Positions 33,385 to 48,300 of a stretch of 64,000 nt of DNA are shown here, one piece after another; positions within the stretch are counted from its first letter, which is position 1, and the number at the start of each line of letters is the position of its first letter. The position numbers were made by a program, and so were the translations under genes. The notes under the pieces are model-generated. The model was not told the origin of the DNA, did not search any database, and saw nothing but the letters and a program-made list of their open reading frames with translations. The stretch comes from Antedon mediterranea (lineage: Eukaryota; Echinodermata; Crinoidea; Comatulida; Antedonidae): positions 23,436,432 through 23,500,431 of the forward strand of contig NC_092679.1 of NCBI RefSeq assembly GCF_964355755.1. The letters run 5' to 3'.

Positions 33385-36300
33385 ATGTCATCATGTAAGC
33401 TGTCTTCCTATCTGTATAAACAAAGTATCCACTGTAGATTATATAGCAGCTCATTATCAGCTGCTAAACATACCAGAACATGGACACAAGGATGTTTAGT
33501 ACACTCAAAATATACCCACAGACAGATGAGTGTACTCTGTCAAAATTGTCAAAAGAAATATGCATTTTCAGATATTTCTTTAAATTTGATGAGAAGGAGT
33601 TGCAAAACGTTAGCATCTACAAGCAAAAAGAAGAAGAAAAAGTTGGATCCAAGTAAATTTGGCGAAGGAAAAGGGAAGAAAATTGTAGAAGTTGAGAAGG
33701 CAATGACAGTTTCCAGTCTTGCAGATGCAATGGGAGTTAAAAGAGGTATGTTTTTGGTAAATGGTACAATCTAGTGCTAAGGTGTTATGTTGTTATTATG
33801 GAATTGAGTGTAAAGCTCTGTGTACACTAATGTGATGTTCCTATATATGGACATGGTGATGTCATATCACTACCATATTTGGGCATATCACACTTTTGTT
33901 GTCAAACTAGTTTTATAGTGTAGACAGTTTTAGAGAAAGGATTCTTGATATATGATAAATATTAAAATTGTAATTTTATTTGTTTTCAGATCATATTTAT
34001 GATGCAATGGAGGTAACATCAAATCTAAATAGATTCAAGCCTGATACCAGTAAGGTTCTTATATAATTTATATTAAAAATATAGACAACATTGATTGAAC
34101 TAAAAGAAAAACAAAAGCTTATTTCATTTGAAATAATCATAGCCTATTTAAGGTATATCAATACTTTTGTTATTATAATTTAATTTAATATAAAAAATTT
34201 AATTTAATATAAAAAATTGATATTTTGAAATATATATATATAATAAAACAGAGTAAACCTTATCAAATAGAAATGTTACATTTTCCTCTTACAGTTTTGG
34301 ATTTTGATGTTATTAGAGATATTATTAAGAAATCTAACATGGTGTACACATTTAAACGTGAAGAAACATCACAAGTTGAAAAGAAAAATCTTGATGCTGT
34401 GCGACGGTATGATTTTAACTTTTCTTGAAATCTACTTTCAAGACTACATGTTATTTTGTTCATTAAACTTTTTAACCTTCATCTTAATGTTAAAAATAAA
34501 ATTCCTGATGTCATTTGCCCAATGATCAAGTCTTTTTACTTTTTTTGACGAATCAGAAATTGTATTGCCGATAGTCACTTCTGTCATGGGCCCTAAAGCC
34601 TTCAAGCATAAGCAGCTTCAATGCAATAGCCCAGGGGTGGAGGGCCCCTTACGAGTGCTAAACCAGGGGCTTGCTAGTGATCCTCATTATTCCACCCTGT
34701 GACCAGCTCATCAAGTCCATCCAGAATATACAATTGATCTCTAATTACCCTTTATTAAACTACAGTACTAAATATATTGATTTTCCTAACTGTTTGTAGA
34801 CCACCATGTGATCCTGCTGTGCTTAAACCAAGACCACCAGTAGTTACCATTATGGGTCATGTAGACCATGGTAAAACCACCTTGCTAGATTATTTGAGAA
34901 AGACCTCCGTAGCGGCAGGTGAAGCTGGTGGTATCACCCAACACATTGGTGCATTTTCTGGTAGGCTTGTTTTCTTTAAAAAAACTTATACTTTTTTGAC
35001 ACTGTGTACACAGTTTTCTAAACAAAATATGGTTTTATGACAATGTTCTAATAAAGAAACAAAACATAGTATCAGTTATAGCCTCACAATTGTATTTTAT
35101 TTGCCATAATTTATGATTTTTTCTAAATTTAGTGTTTTTCCATAATTCTTTTTTCAATTCAATTTATTTTGGATTTCACTCACATATGAACAGTATAATG
35201 AAAAATAATAATGGAACAAGAAGTGGAAAAAAAGGTTCATCCGTGACTCCAACAGCAAACTTAACCTTTGTATTTGTCACTTTATTCCATATAATGTGCG
35301 GTTCCAGAGCCTTTTAGAGTACCATGATTAAAGCGTAATTTTTCTTGTTCCATTAGTATCCTTGAAAGACAACCAGAAGATTACATTTCTGGATACGCCA
35401 GGTCACGCCGCATTCTCAGCGATGAGGTCACGAGGAGCACATGTGACTGACATCGTCATCCTTGTCGTCGCTGCTGATGATGGTGTTATGGAACAAACAA
35501 GGGAGTCTATAAAGTTTGCTGAACAAGCTGGAGGTAATTATTAATCTAAAAAAAATGAAAGTATTATTAATTAAGTACATTAATTATCTATAACTAATTG
35601 AAATTAATCATTAAGTTTTGTTTAGACATTAGACACAGCTTTCAGAGTTGTGACAGATTTTCTATGAGAATGGTTTATGTCACTTTGATGCCTACATTAT
35701 ATCACTTTGATGCCTACATAATGTCACTTTGATGCCTACATTATGTCACTTTAATGCCTACATTATGTCACTTTGATGCCTACATTATGTCACTTTGATG
35801 CCTACATTATGTCACTTTGATGACTACATTATGTCACTTTGATGCCTACATTATGTCACTTTGATTCCTACATTATGTCACATTGATGCCTACACTATGT
35901 CACTTTGATACCTACATTATGTCACATTGATGCCTACACTATGTCACTTTGATGCCTACATTATGTCACTTTGATGCCTACATTATGTCACTTTGATGCC
36001 TACATAATGTCACTTTAATGCCTACATTATGTCACTTTGATGCCTACATTATGTCACTTTGATGCCTACATTATGTCACTTTGATGCCTACATTATGTCA
36101 CTTTGATGCCTACATTATGTCACTTTGATGCCTACATTATGTCACTTTGATGCCTACATTATGTCACTTTGATGACTACATTATGTCACTTTGATGCCTA
36201 CATTATGTCACTTTGATGCCTACATTATGTCACATTGATGCCTACACTATGTCACTTTGATACCTACATTATGTCACATTGATGCCTACACTATGTCACT

Positions 36301-39300
36301 TTGATGCCTACATTATGTCACTTTGATGCCTACATTATGTCACTTTGATGCCTACATAATGTCACTTTAATGCCTACATTATGTCACTTTGATGCCTACA
36401 TTATGTCACTTTGATGCCTACATTATGTCACTTTGATGCCTACATTATGTCACTTTGATGCCTACATTATGTCACTTTGATGCCTACATTATGTCACTTT
36501 GATGCCTACATTATGTCACTTTGATGCCTACATTATGTCACTTTGATGCCTACGTTATGTCACTTTGATGACTACGTTATGTCACTTTGATGTCTACATT
36601 ATGTCACTTTGATGTCTACATTATGTCACTTTGATGCCTACATTATGTCACTTTGATGCCTACATTATGTCACTTTGATGCCTACATTATGTCACATTGA
36701 TGCCTACACTATGTCACTTTGATGCCTACATTATGTCACTTTGATGCCTACATTATGTCACTTTGATGCCTACATTATGTCACTTTAATGCCTACATTAT
36801 GTCACTTTGATGCCTATATTATGTCACTTTGATGCCTACATTATGTCACTTTGATGCCTACATTATGTCACTTTGATGCCTACATTATGTCACTTTGATG
36901 CCTACATTATGTCACTTTGATGCCTACGTTATGTCACTTTGATGCCTACGTTATGTCACTTTGATGCCTACCTTATGTCACTTTGATGCCTACCTTATGT
37001 CACTTTGATGCCTACGTTATGTCACTTTGATGCCTACGTTATGTCACTTTGATGCCTACGTTATGTCACTTTGATGACTACGTTATGTCACTTTAATGCC
37101 TACATTATGTCACTTTGATGCCTACATTATGTCACTTTGATGCCTACATTATGTCACTTTGATGCCTACATTATGTCACTTTGATGCCTACATTATGTCA
37201 CTTTGATGCCTACGTTATGTCACTTTGATGCCTACGTTATGTCACTTTGATGCCTACGTTATGTCACTTTGATGCCTACGTTATGTCACTTTGATGTCTA
37301 CGTTATATCACTTTGATGTCTACATTATGTCACTTTGATGCCTACATTATGTCACTTTGATGCCTACATTATGTCACTTTGATGCCTACATTATGTCACT
37401 TTGATGCCTACATTATGTCACTTTGATGCCTACGTTATGTCACTTTGATGTCTACGTTATGTCACTTTGATGTCTACGTTATGTCACTTTGATGCCTACA
37501 TTATGTCACTTTGATGCCTACATTATGTCACTTTGATGCCTACATTATGTCACTTTGATGCCTACATTATGTCACTTTGATGCCTACATTATGTCACTTT
37601 GATGCCTACGTTATGTCACTTTGATGCCTACGTTATGTCACTTTGATGCCTACGTTATGTCACTTTGATGCCTACATTATGTCACTTTGATGCCTACATT
37701 ATGTCACTTTGATGCCTACATTATGTCACTTTGATGCCTACATTATGTCACTTTGATGCCTACGTTATGTCACTTTGATGCCTACGTTATGTCACTTTGA
37801 TGCCTACGTTATGTCACTTTGATGCCTACGTAATGTCACTTTGATGCCTACGTTATGTCACTTTGATGCCTACGTTATGTCACTTTGATGCCTACGTTAT
37901 GTCACTTTGATGCCTACGTTATGTCACTTTGATGCCTACATTATGTCACTTTGATGCCTACATTATGTCACTTTGATGCCTACATTATGTCACTTTGATG
38001 CCTACGTTATGTCACTTTGATGCCTACGTTATGTCACATTGATGCCTACGTTATGTCACATTGATGCCTACGTTATGTCACTTTGATGCCTACGTTATGT
38101 CACTTTGATGCCTACGTTATGTCACTTTGATGCCTACGTTATGTCACTTTGATGCCTACGTTATGTCACTTTGATGCCTACGTTATGTCACTTTGATGCC
38201 TACGTTATGTCACTTTGATGCCTACGTTATGTCACTTTGATGGCTACATTATGTCACTTTGATGCCTACGTTATGTCACTTTGATGCCTACGTTATGTCA
38301 CATTGATGCCTACGTTATGTCACTTTGATGCCTACGTTATGTCACTTTGATGCCTACGTTATGTCACTTTGATGCCTACGTTATGTCACTTTGATGCCTA
38401 CGTTATGTCACTTTGATGCCTACGTTATGTCACTTTGATGCCTACGTTATGTCACTTTGATGGCTACATTATGTCACTTTGATGGCTACATTATGTCACT
38501 TTGATGCCTACATTATGTCACTTTGATGCCTACGTTATGTCACTTTAGCTTAAATACTGTAGTTGACTTAATTTTGGGAGCGGTTTACTTTTTAACTTGT
38601 TTTTATATTTTATGTTTTATTAGTTCCGTTGATTGTGGCAATTAACAAATGTGACAAGCCTGTCGCTGACCCAGTAAGTACACGTTAATTTCCTTCAATC
38701 AATAAAGATGTTGGTCTGCATGTACAGTACTGACTGGGTATAACCCATTGCCTTATACTTTTGATAATTTTTCTTGCAAAATTAGCTTATACCTGCGCCA
38801 GTACAATAATAATAAGTAACCATTCAAATCCTGTCTACACTGTCAAACTTTAAAAAATGTGATGTGCCCATATATGGACATGATGTCATATCACTACCAT
38901 ATTTGGGCATATCACTACCATTTGAGCTTATTACTACCATATTTGGGCTTATTACTTTTTGTCAAACTAGTTTGATTGTGTAGACAGAGCATTAGAGAAA
39001 GTTTAGAAGCTTGAATATGCTAAAAATGAATTTGAATTTTATGAAATATAAACAAGAAATAGAGAATGTCTAATACTTTTCAATGAGAAAGTTCCCTTTG
39101 GCCCACTTTGAGAGGTAAAAACAATTATTCTGTTAACGATGAATTAATGTAAACATAGGTACAGACTTTATTAACAGAAAGTGAAACACTTTTTACAGTA
39201 TTATTGATGTATTGATTGATTGTATATAATAAATTGATAATTTCATCTTTCTTGGAGTCATTCCAAAATCTGGACTGAATAAACATTTTAATGATAATTA

Positions 39301-42300
39301 TGATCTGCTTGATTTTTATGTATTAGTCTACTCTGTAGCATTGTTATATACTGAAATGGGGGTCACGACTTAAAGTTCAATGAATTTACTGTGACCTCCT
39401 TCCACCCCACTGTATACATATGTTAAAACTGTTATTTGAGTGGAAAAGATATCATCAGAAATACTATTCAAGTTGCTTGTTTACTTAATAAAAATACCAG
39501 AGCTTCTCCTTTCACTTTTATTGTAATTCTTAAGACAAAAAAGGTTTGTTCAGTTCTGTGAGTCATATGTATGATATAAAGTATATTCAAATACATAAGC
39601 ATATAAAACTCCAAAATAAACTCCAAAATAAACTCCAAAATAAACCCCCAAAAATTAAAAAAATTTAGCTGATGGACAAACCAATTCCCACCAATGTTAA
39701 AATTATCTTCCTATTATTAAAGGTACTTAAAATATAAAGTCTTTAAAAATAATTTAACTTTTACACACTTTATTTTTATAGGAGCAAGCAAAACGTGAGC
39801 TTCTTGGTCATGGAATCCAATTGGAAGACTTTGGAGGAGAAGTTCAAGCTGTTAAGATATCTGCACTTAAGGTTCTTTATTTTATTTAATGATGACGCAT
39901 AACAAAATATACTATTACTAAAAAAGAAAGAATAATATTTACGTTTTAAGGCCACAAATTACTCTCCTATTTGTTTCAATTATTTATATTACTGATTAAG
40001 TAAAAGTTGTTTAAATCATTGACGAAATAATCTTATTTATTTCCTCCACAATTCAATTAATATTATTATGTCATGCCTCAACAATTACTTATGATGTGTC
40101 CAAAAATACAAAAAGTCCAAAAGTGTTTTTCTATCAAATATTTTTTTCTTTCAAATTAAAGGGAACAAATATTGATATATTAGGAGAATCAATCATAGCC
40201 CAGGCAGAGGTGATGGAATTAAAGGCAGATGTCACTGGTTTAGTTCAAGCAAATGTGATTGAATCCAAAGTTGATAGAGGCAAAGGGTAAGTAAAGCTAG
40301 TACATAGTTTAAGATTCCAGTTGATTTGTTATGTTTAACTATTAAAAACATTGTTTTCATATTGCAGCCCTGTTGCAACTATTATTGTTGAAAGAGGAAC
40401 ACTAAAAAAGGGTTGCATACTGGTTGCGGGGAAATCTATGTGCAGGGTCCGCAACCTCTATAATGAACACAATCAACAGATTGGTGAAGCACCCCCTAGC
40501 ACGCCAGTAGAAGTTGCAGGTTGGAAGGAAATTCCAGCAGCTGGGGAGCTTATACTGGAGGTTGAATCTGAGGTAAATATGTGTGAATTTATAACAGGTT
40601 GGTGAGATGATTAAAAACAACCTCAGTTGACTTCATAAGTAATCGTTCTATTTTGAGAAGTTTTACTTTCGATTGTTTGTTTATTTGAACTTTATGTCTT
40701 TATCAATTCACAAACAAACATTCTGGCGGAGGTAATGATTGATTTATTATTGGTTTACAGAAACGAGCACGAGAGGTTATTGATTGGAGAACACAAAATG
40801 AAAAGGAAGAACGGTTAAAACAAGATGCTGTTGTCATTGAGAAAAAAGCGCAAGAGCAACATAAGGCGCATACAGAGAAGAGGAAAGTAAACAGCCTGTT
40901 GACGTGGAAAGAGATTCGTATGCGAAAAGCAGCTGAACAAATGAAACTTGGTAAAGAAAACGTAAAGAGCGATCATCCTGAATTAAACATTGTTTTAAAA
41001 GGTGAAAAAATAAGACCAGGTTTCTTTTAATTTTAGGAGTTTACGGAACATAACGAAAAATGAATTAAATTATATCTATGATTTTATAAAAAGAGGGCAA
41101 AATAAATTAGATTGACTTTTATGTGCGTGCACTATGTTCTGTATAAACAGCTCAACAAGAAATGAAATGTGTCTGCTATAAAATCAATATGAACAGCAAA
41201 ACAATCCAACAAAATACAAATGAATGCTGTTTGACCACTGTGATCTTTCCTCCTTTATCAAAACTATACAACTTGAATTTTCATATTGCAGTGTTATTGT
41301 AATTTTTTGTTTTAGGCGATGTTGATGGATCGGTGGAAGCCATATTGGATGCCATGGCAACCTATGATTCAGATCAATGCACATTGGACGTACTACACTG
41401 CGGTGTCGGTGTAGTGTCTGATAAAGATGTGGAAATTGCTAGCACGTTTGATGGCATTGTTGTTGCCTTCAATGTGGTTGTCAGCAGCAGTGCAGAAACA
41501 TTAGCAAACAAACTTGGTGTAACAATTCAAAAACATTCTATTATTTATAAATTAATTGATGATTTAAAGGAAGAATTAAATGAAAGATTGCCTCCAGTTG
41601 AAGAAGTATCGGTGCTAGGTAAGTGTATAATTGCCGTTTAGGTTTTGTGTAATATACTTACTAACTAACAGGGAGCCTACAACTGAAACCCCATGGACAC
41701 TTTACACACATCTGATTCTGTATATGTGCCTTTTATACCTTTGTACCTAGTATCACACACAAGGGTGTATCTAGTATTCCCCCATGAAGGCCACTGCTTG
41801 CTGTCACATAAATAAAGTAGCACTAGGTAGGTGTCCACTTACAGACAAGCGAGACATTTCTACACAAGCAGTGATCACTATGTAAGCCAAAAGAGTATTT
41901 CTAGTAAACCTGTCTTAAATAGGTTCAGTGTTAGTTTTAGGTAAACTTCAGAACCCAATCTTTATAAAGCAAAGTTAGCAATAATTGTGCGCATGAAACC
42001 AATTTACACAAGGAAATAACTACGCCTGCTTGGGCCCTTTGATGCAACCTTCAGGTGCACAGTGATGGATTTTGTATAGCTGTAAGTTTTCATGCCACCA
42101 TCAAAATTTATAATAAATGCACATTCTGTCTTTTGTTACTAGGTGAAGCCACAGTGTTGCAACCATTCACAATATCGGTAGGCAAACGTAAGGTACATGT
42201 AGCGGGCTGTAGGGTTAATAAAGGCAGTCTAAAAATTGGACAGCAATTCAAAGTTGTCCGAAATCAAGATACAGTTTATGAAGGTACAGTATAGTGCAAT

Positions 42301-45300
42301 ATAGAATTAACTACCAAAATATAAATGTTCTCCCACACCACATGTGACACTGTATTAGCACATTTGCCTATGATACTGGTTAGATAATGCCATAATATAT
42401 AAAGTACAAGGAATTGTTTGGTATATGGCTCTGTGGTCCAACAGTACTATTCCTGTCCTGTCACCAAAAGTCACAAGTTAGATAATGCCATAATATATAA
42501 AGTACAAGGAATTGTTTGGTATATGGCTCTGTGGTCCAACAGTACTATTCCTGTCCTCTCACCAAAAGTCACAAGTTAGATAATGCCATAATATATCAAG
42601 TACAAGGAATTGTGTGGTATATGGCTCTGTGGTCCAACAGTACTATTCCTGTCCTGTCACCAAAAGTCACAAGTTAGATAATGCCATAATATATCAAGTA
42701 CAAGGAATTGGGAGGTATATGGCTCTGTGGTCCAACAGTACTATTCCTGTCCTGTCACCAAAAGTCACAAGTTAGATAATGCCATAATATATAAAGTACA
42801 AGGAATTGTGTGGTATATGGCTCTGTGGTCCAACAGTACTATTCCTGTCCTGTCACCAAAAGTCACAAGTTAGATAATGCCATAATATATCAAGTACAAG
42901 GAATTGGGAGGTATATGGCTCTGTGGTCCAACAGTACTATTCCTGTCCTGTCACCAAAAGTCACAAGTTAGATAATGCCATAATATATCAAGTACAAGGA
43001 ATTGGGAGGTATATGGCTCTGTGGTCCAACAGTACTATTCCTGTCCTGTCACCAAAAGTCACAAGTTAGATAATGCCATAATATATAAAGTACAAGGAAT
43101 TGGGAGGTATATGGCTCTGTAGTCTAACAGTACTATTCCTGTCCTTTCACCAAAAGTCACAAGTTAGATAATGCCATAATATATCAAGTACAAGGAATTG
43201 GGAGGTATATGGCTCTGTGGTCCAACAGTACTATTCCTGTCCTGTCACCAAAAGTCACAAGTTAGATAATGCCATAATATATAAAGTACAAGGAATTGTT
43301 TGGTATATGGCTCTGTGGTCCAACAGTACTATTCCTGTCCTGTCACCAAAAGTCACAAGTTAGATAATGCCATAATATATCAAGTACAAGGAATTGTGTG
43401 GTATATGGCTCTGTGGTCCAACAGTACTATTCCTGTCCTGTCACCAAAAGTCACAAGTTAGATAATGCCATAATATATAAAGTACAAGGAATTGTGTGGT
43501 ATATGGCTCTGTGGTCCAACAGTACTATTCCTGTCCTGTCACCAAAAGTCACAAGTTAGATAATGCCATAATATATCAAGTACAAGGAATTGGGAGGTAT
43601 ATGGCTCTGTAGTCCAACAGTACTATTCCTGTCCTGTCACCAAAAGTCACAAGTTAGATAATGCCATAATATATCAAGTACAAGGAATTGGGAGGTATAT
43701 GGCTCTGTGGTCCAACAGTACTATTCCTGTCCTGTCACCAAAAGTCACAAGTTAGATAATGCCATAATATATCAAGTACAAGGAATTGTGTGGTATATGG
43801 CTCTGTGGTCCAACAGTACTATTCCTGTCCTGTCACCAAAAGTCACAAGTTAGATAATGCCATAATATATAAAGTACAAGGAATTGGGAGGTATATGGCT
43901 CTGTGGTCCAACAGTACTATTCCTGTCCTGTCACCAAAAGTCACAAGTTAGATAATGCCATAATATATAAAGTACAAGGAATTGTGTGGTATATGGCTCT
44001 GTGGTCCAACAGTACTATTCCTGTCCTGTCACCAAAAGTCACAAGTTAGATAATGCCATAATATATCAAGTACAAGGAATTGGGAGGTATATGGCTCTGT
44101 GGTCCAACAGTACTATTCCTGTCCTGTCACCAAAAGTCACAAGTTAGATAATGCCATAATATATCAAGTACAAGGAATTGTGTGGTATATGGCTCTGTGG
44201 TCCAACAGTACTATTCCTGTCCTGTCACCAAAAGTCACAAGTTAGATAATGCCATAATATATAAAGTACAAGGAATTGGGAGGTATATGGCTCTGTGGTC
44301 TAACAGTACTATTCCTGTCCTGTCACCAAAAGTCACAAGTTAGATAATGCCATAATATATCAAGTACAAGGAATTGGGAGGTATATGGCTCTGTGGTCTA
44401 ACAGTACTATTCCTGTCCTGTCACCAAAAGTCACAAGTTAGATAATGCCATAATATATCAAGTACAAGGAATTGTGTGGTATATGGCTCTGTGGTCCAAC
44501 AGTACTATTCCTGTCCTGTCACCAAAAGTCACAAGTTAGATAATGCCATAATATATAAAGTACAAGGAATTGTTTGGTATATGGCTCTGTGGTCCAACAG
44601 TACTATTCCTGTCCTGTCACCAAAAGTCACAAGTTAGATAATGCCATAATATATCAAGTACAAGGAATTGTGTGGTATATGGCTCTGTGGTCCAACAGTA
44701 CTATTCCTGTCCTGTCACCAAAAGTCACAAGTTAGATAATGCCATAATATATAAAGTACAAGGAATTGTGTGGTATATGGCTCTGTGGTCCAACAGTACT
44801 ATTCCTGTCCTGTCACCAAAAGTCACAAGTTAGATAATGCCATAATATATCAAGTACAAGGAATTGTGTGGTATATGGCTCTGTGGTCCAACAGTACTAT
44901 TCCTGTCCTGTCACCAAAAGTCACAAGTTAGATAATGCCATAATATATCAAGTACAAGGAATTGGGAGGTATATGGCTCTGTGGTCTAACAGTACTATTC
45001 CTGTCCTGTCACCAAAAGTCACAAGTTAGATAATGCCATAATATATAAAGTACAAGGAATTGTGTGGTATATGGCTCTGTGGTCCAACAGTACTATTCCT
45101 GTCCTGTCACCAAAAGTCACAAGTTAGATAATGCCATAATATATAAAGTACAAGGAATTGGGAGGTATATGGCTCTGTGGTCCAACAGTACTATTCCTGT
45201 CCTGTCACCAAAAGTCACAAGTTAGATAATGCCATAATATATAAAGTACAAGGAATTGGGAGGTATATGGCTCTGTGGTCCAACAGTACTATTCCTGTCC

Positions 45301-48300
45301 TTTCACCAAAAGTCACAAGTTAGATAATGCCATAATATATCAAGTACAAGGAATTGGGAGGTATATGGCTCTGTGGTCTAACAGTACTATTCCTGTCCTG
45401 TCACCAAAAGTCACAAGTTAGATAATGCCATAATATATAAAGTACAAGGAATTGGGAGGTATATGGCTCTGTAGTCCAACAGTACTATTCCTGTCCTGTC
45501 ACCAAAAGTCACAAGTTAGATAATGCCATAATATATCAAGTACAAGGAATTGGGAGGTATATGGCTCTGTGGTCCAACAGTACTATTCCTGTCCTGTCAC
45601 CAAAAGTCACAAGTTAGATAATGCCATAATATATAAAGTACAAGGAATTGTTTGGTATATGGCTCTGTGGTCCAACAGTACTATTCCTGTCCTGTCACCA
45701 AAAGTCACAAGTTAGATAATGCCATAATATATCAAGTACAAGGAATTGTGTGGTATATGGCTCTGTGGTCCAACAGTACTATTCCTGTCCTGTCACCAAA
45801 AGTCACAAGTTAGATAATGCCATAATATATCAAGTACAAGGAATTGTGTGGTATATGGCTCTGTGGTCCAACAGTACTATTCCTGTCCTGTCACCAAAAG
45901 TCACAAGTTAGATAATGCCATAATATATAAAGTACAAGGAATTGGGAGGTATATGGCTCTGTGGTCTAACAGTACTATTCCTGTCCTGTCACCAAAAGTC
46001 ACAAGTTAGATAATGCCATAATATATCAAGTACAAGGAATTGGGAGGTATATGGCTCTGTGGTCTAACAGTACTATTCCTGTCCTGTCACCAAAAGTCAC
46101 AAGTTAGATAATGCCATAATATATCAAGTACAAGGAATTGTGTGGTATATGGCTCTGTGGTCCAACAGTACTATTCCTGTCCTGTCACCAAAAGTCACAA
46201 GTTAGATAATGCCATAATATATAAAGTACAAGGAATTGTTTGGTATATGGCTCTGTGGTCCAACAGTACTATTCCTGTCCTGTCACCAAAAGTCACAAGT
46301 TAGATAATGCCATAATATATCAAGTACAAGGAATTGTGTGGTATATGGCTCTGTGGTCCAACAGTACTATTCCTGTCCTGTCACCAAAAGTCACAAGTTA
46401 GATAATGCCATAATATATAAAGTACAAGGAATTGGGAGGTATATGGCTCTGTGGTCCAACAGTACTATTCCTGTCCTGTCACCAAAAGTCACAAGTTAGA
46501 TAATGCCATAATATATAAAGTACAAGGAATTGTGTGGTATATGGCTCTGTGGTCCAACAGTACTATTCCTGTCCTGTCACCAAAAGTCACAAGTTAGATA
46601 ATGCCATAATATATAAAGTACAAGGAATTGTGTGGTATATGGCTCTGTGGTCCAACAGTACTATTCCTGTCCTGTCACCAAAAGTCACAAGTTTGATAAT
46701 GCCATAATATATAAAGTACAAGGAATTGGGAGGTATATGGCTCTGTGGTCTAACAGTACTATTCCTGTCCTGTCACCAAAAGTCACAAGTTAGATAATGC
46801 CATAATATATCAAGTACAAGGAATTGTGTGGTATATGGCTCTGTGGTCCAACAGTACTATTCCTGTCCTGTCACCAAAAGTCACAAGTTAGATAATGCCA
46901 TAATATATAAAGTACAAGGAATTGGGAGGTATATGGCTCTGTGGTCCAACAGTACTATTCCTGTCCTGTCACCAAAAGTCACAAGTTAGATAATGCCATA
47001 ATATATAAAGTACAAGGAATTGTGTGGTATATGGCTCTGTGGTCCAACAGTACTATTCCTGTCCTGTCACCAAAAGTCACAAGTTAGATAATGCCATAAT
47101 ATATCAAGTACAAGGAATTGGGAGGTATATGGCTCTGTGGTCCAACAGTACTATTCCTGTCCTTTCACCAAAAGTCACAAGTTAGATAATGCCATAATAT
47201 ATCAAGTACAAGGAATTGGGAGGTATATGGCTCTGTGGTCCAACAGTACTATTCCTGTCCTGTCACCAAAAGTCACAAGTTAGATAATGCCATAATATAT
47301 AAAGTACAAGGAATTGGGAGGTATATGGCTCTGTGGTCCAACAGTACTATTCCTGTCCTGTCACCAAAAGTCACAAGTTAGATAATGCCATAATATATAA
47401 AGTACAAGGAATTGGGAGGTATATGGCTCTGTGGTCCAACAGTACTATTCCTGTCCTGTCACCAAAAGTCACAAGTTAGATAATGCCATAATATATAAAG
47501 TACAAGGAATTGTGTGGTATATGGCTCTGTGGTCCAACAGTACTATTCCTGTCCTGTCACCAAAAGTCACAAGTTAGATAATGCCATAATATATAAAGTA
47601 CAAGGAATTGGGAGGTATATGGCTCTGTGGTCTAACAGTACTATTCCTGTCCTGTCACCAAAAGTCACAAGTTAGATAATGCCATAATATATAAAGTACA
47701 AGGAATTGGGAGGTATATGGCTCTGTAGTCCAACAGTACTATTCCTGTCCTGTCACCAAAAGTCACAAGTTAGATAATGCCATAATATATCAAGTACAAG
47801 GAATTGGGAGGTATATGGCTCTGTAGTCCAACAGTACTATTCCTGTCCTTTCACCAAAAGTCACAAGTTAGATAATGCCATAATATATAAAGTACAAGGA
47901 ATTGTGTGGTATATGGCTCTGTGGTCCAACAGTACTATTCCTGTCCTGTCACCAAAAGTCACAAGTTAGATAATGCCATAATATATCAAGTACAAGGAAT
48001 TGTGTGGTATATGGCTCTGTGGTCCAACAGTACTATTCCTGTCCTGTCACCAAAAGTCACAAGTTAGATAATGCCATAATATATCAAGTACAAGGAATTG
48101 GGAGGTATATGGCTCTGTAGTCCAACAGTACTATTCCTGTCCTGTCACCAAAAGTCACAAGTTAGATAATGCCATAATATATAAAGTACAAGGAATTGGG
48201 AGGTATATGGCTCTGTGGTCCAACAGTACTATTCCTGTCCTGTCACCAAAAGTCACAAGTTAGATAATGCCATAATATATAAAGTACAAGGAATTGGGAG

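Noticed and set aside
34055-34060. Donor AAG|GTTCTT for the second MTIF2 coding exon
   Set aside because: It leaves phase 0, which breaks the next exon; the stronger donor ACCA|GTAAGG at 34049 gives the right phase and family-like sequence.
35677-38546. CRISPR-like repeat array
   Set aside because: There are no unique spacers; units are contiguous and near-identical, inside an intron of a eukaryotic gene.
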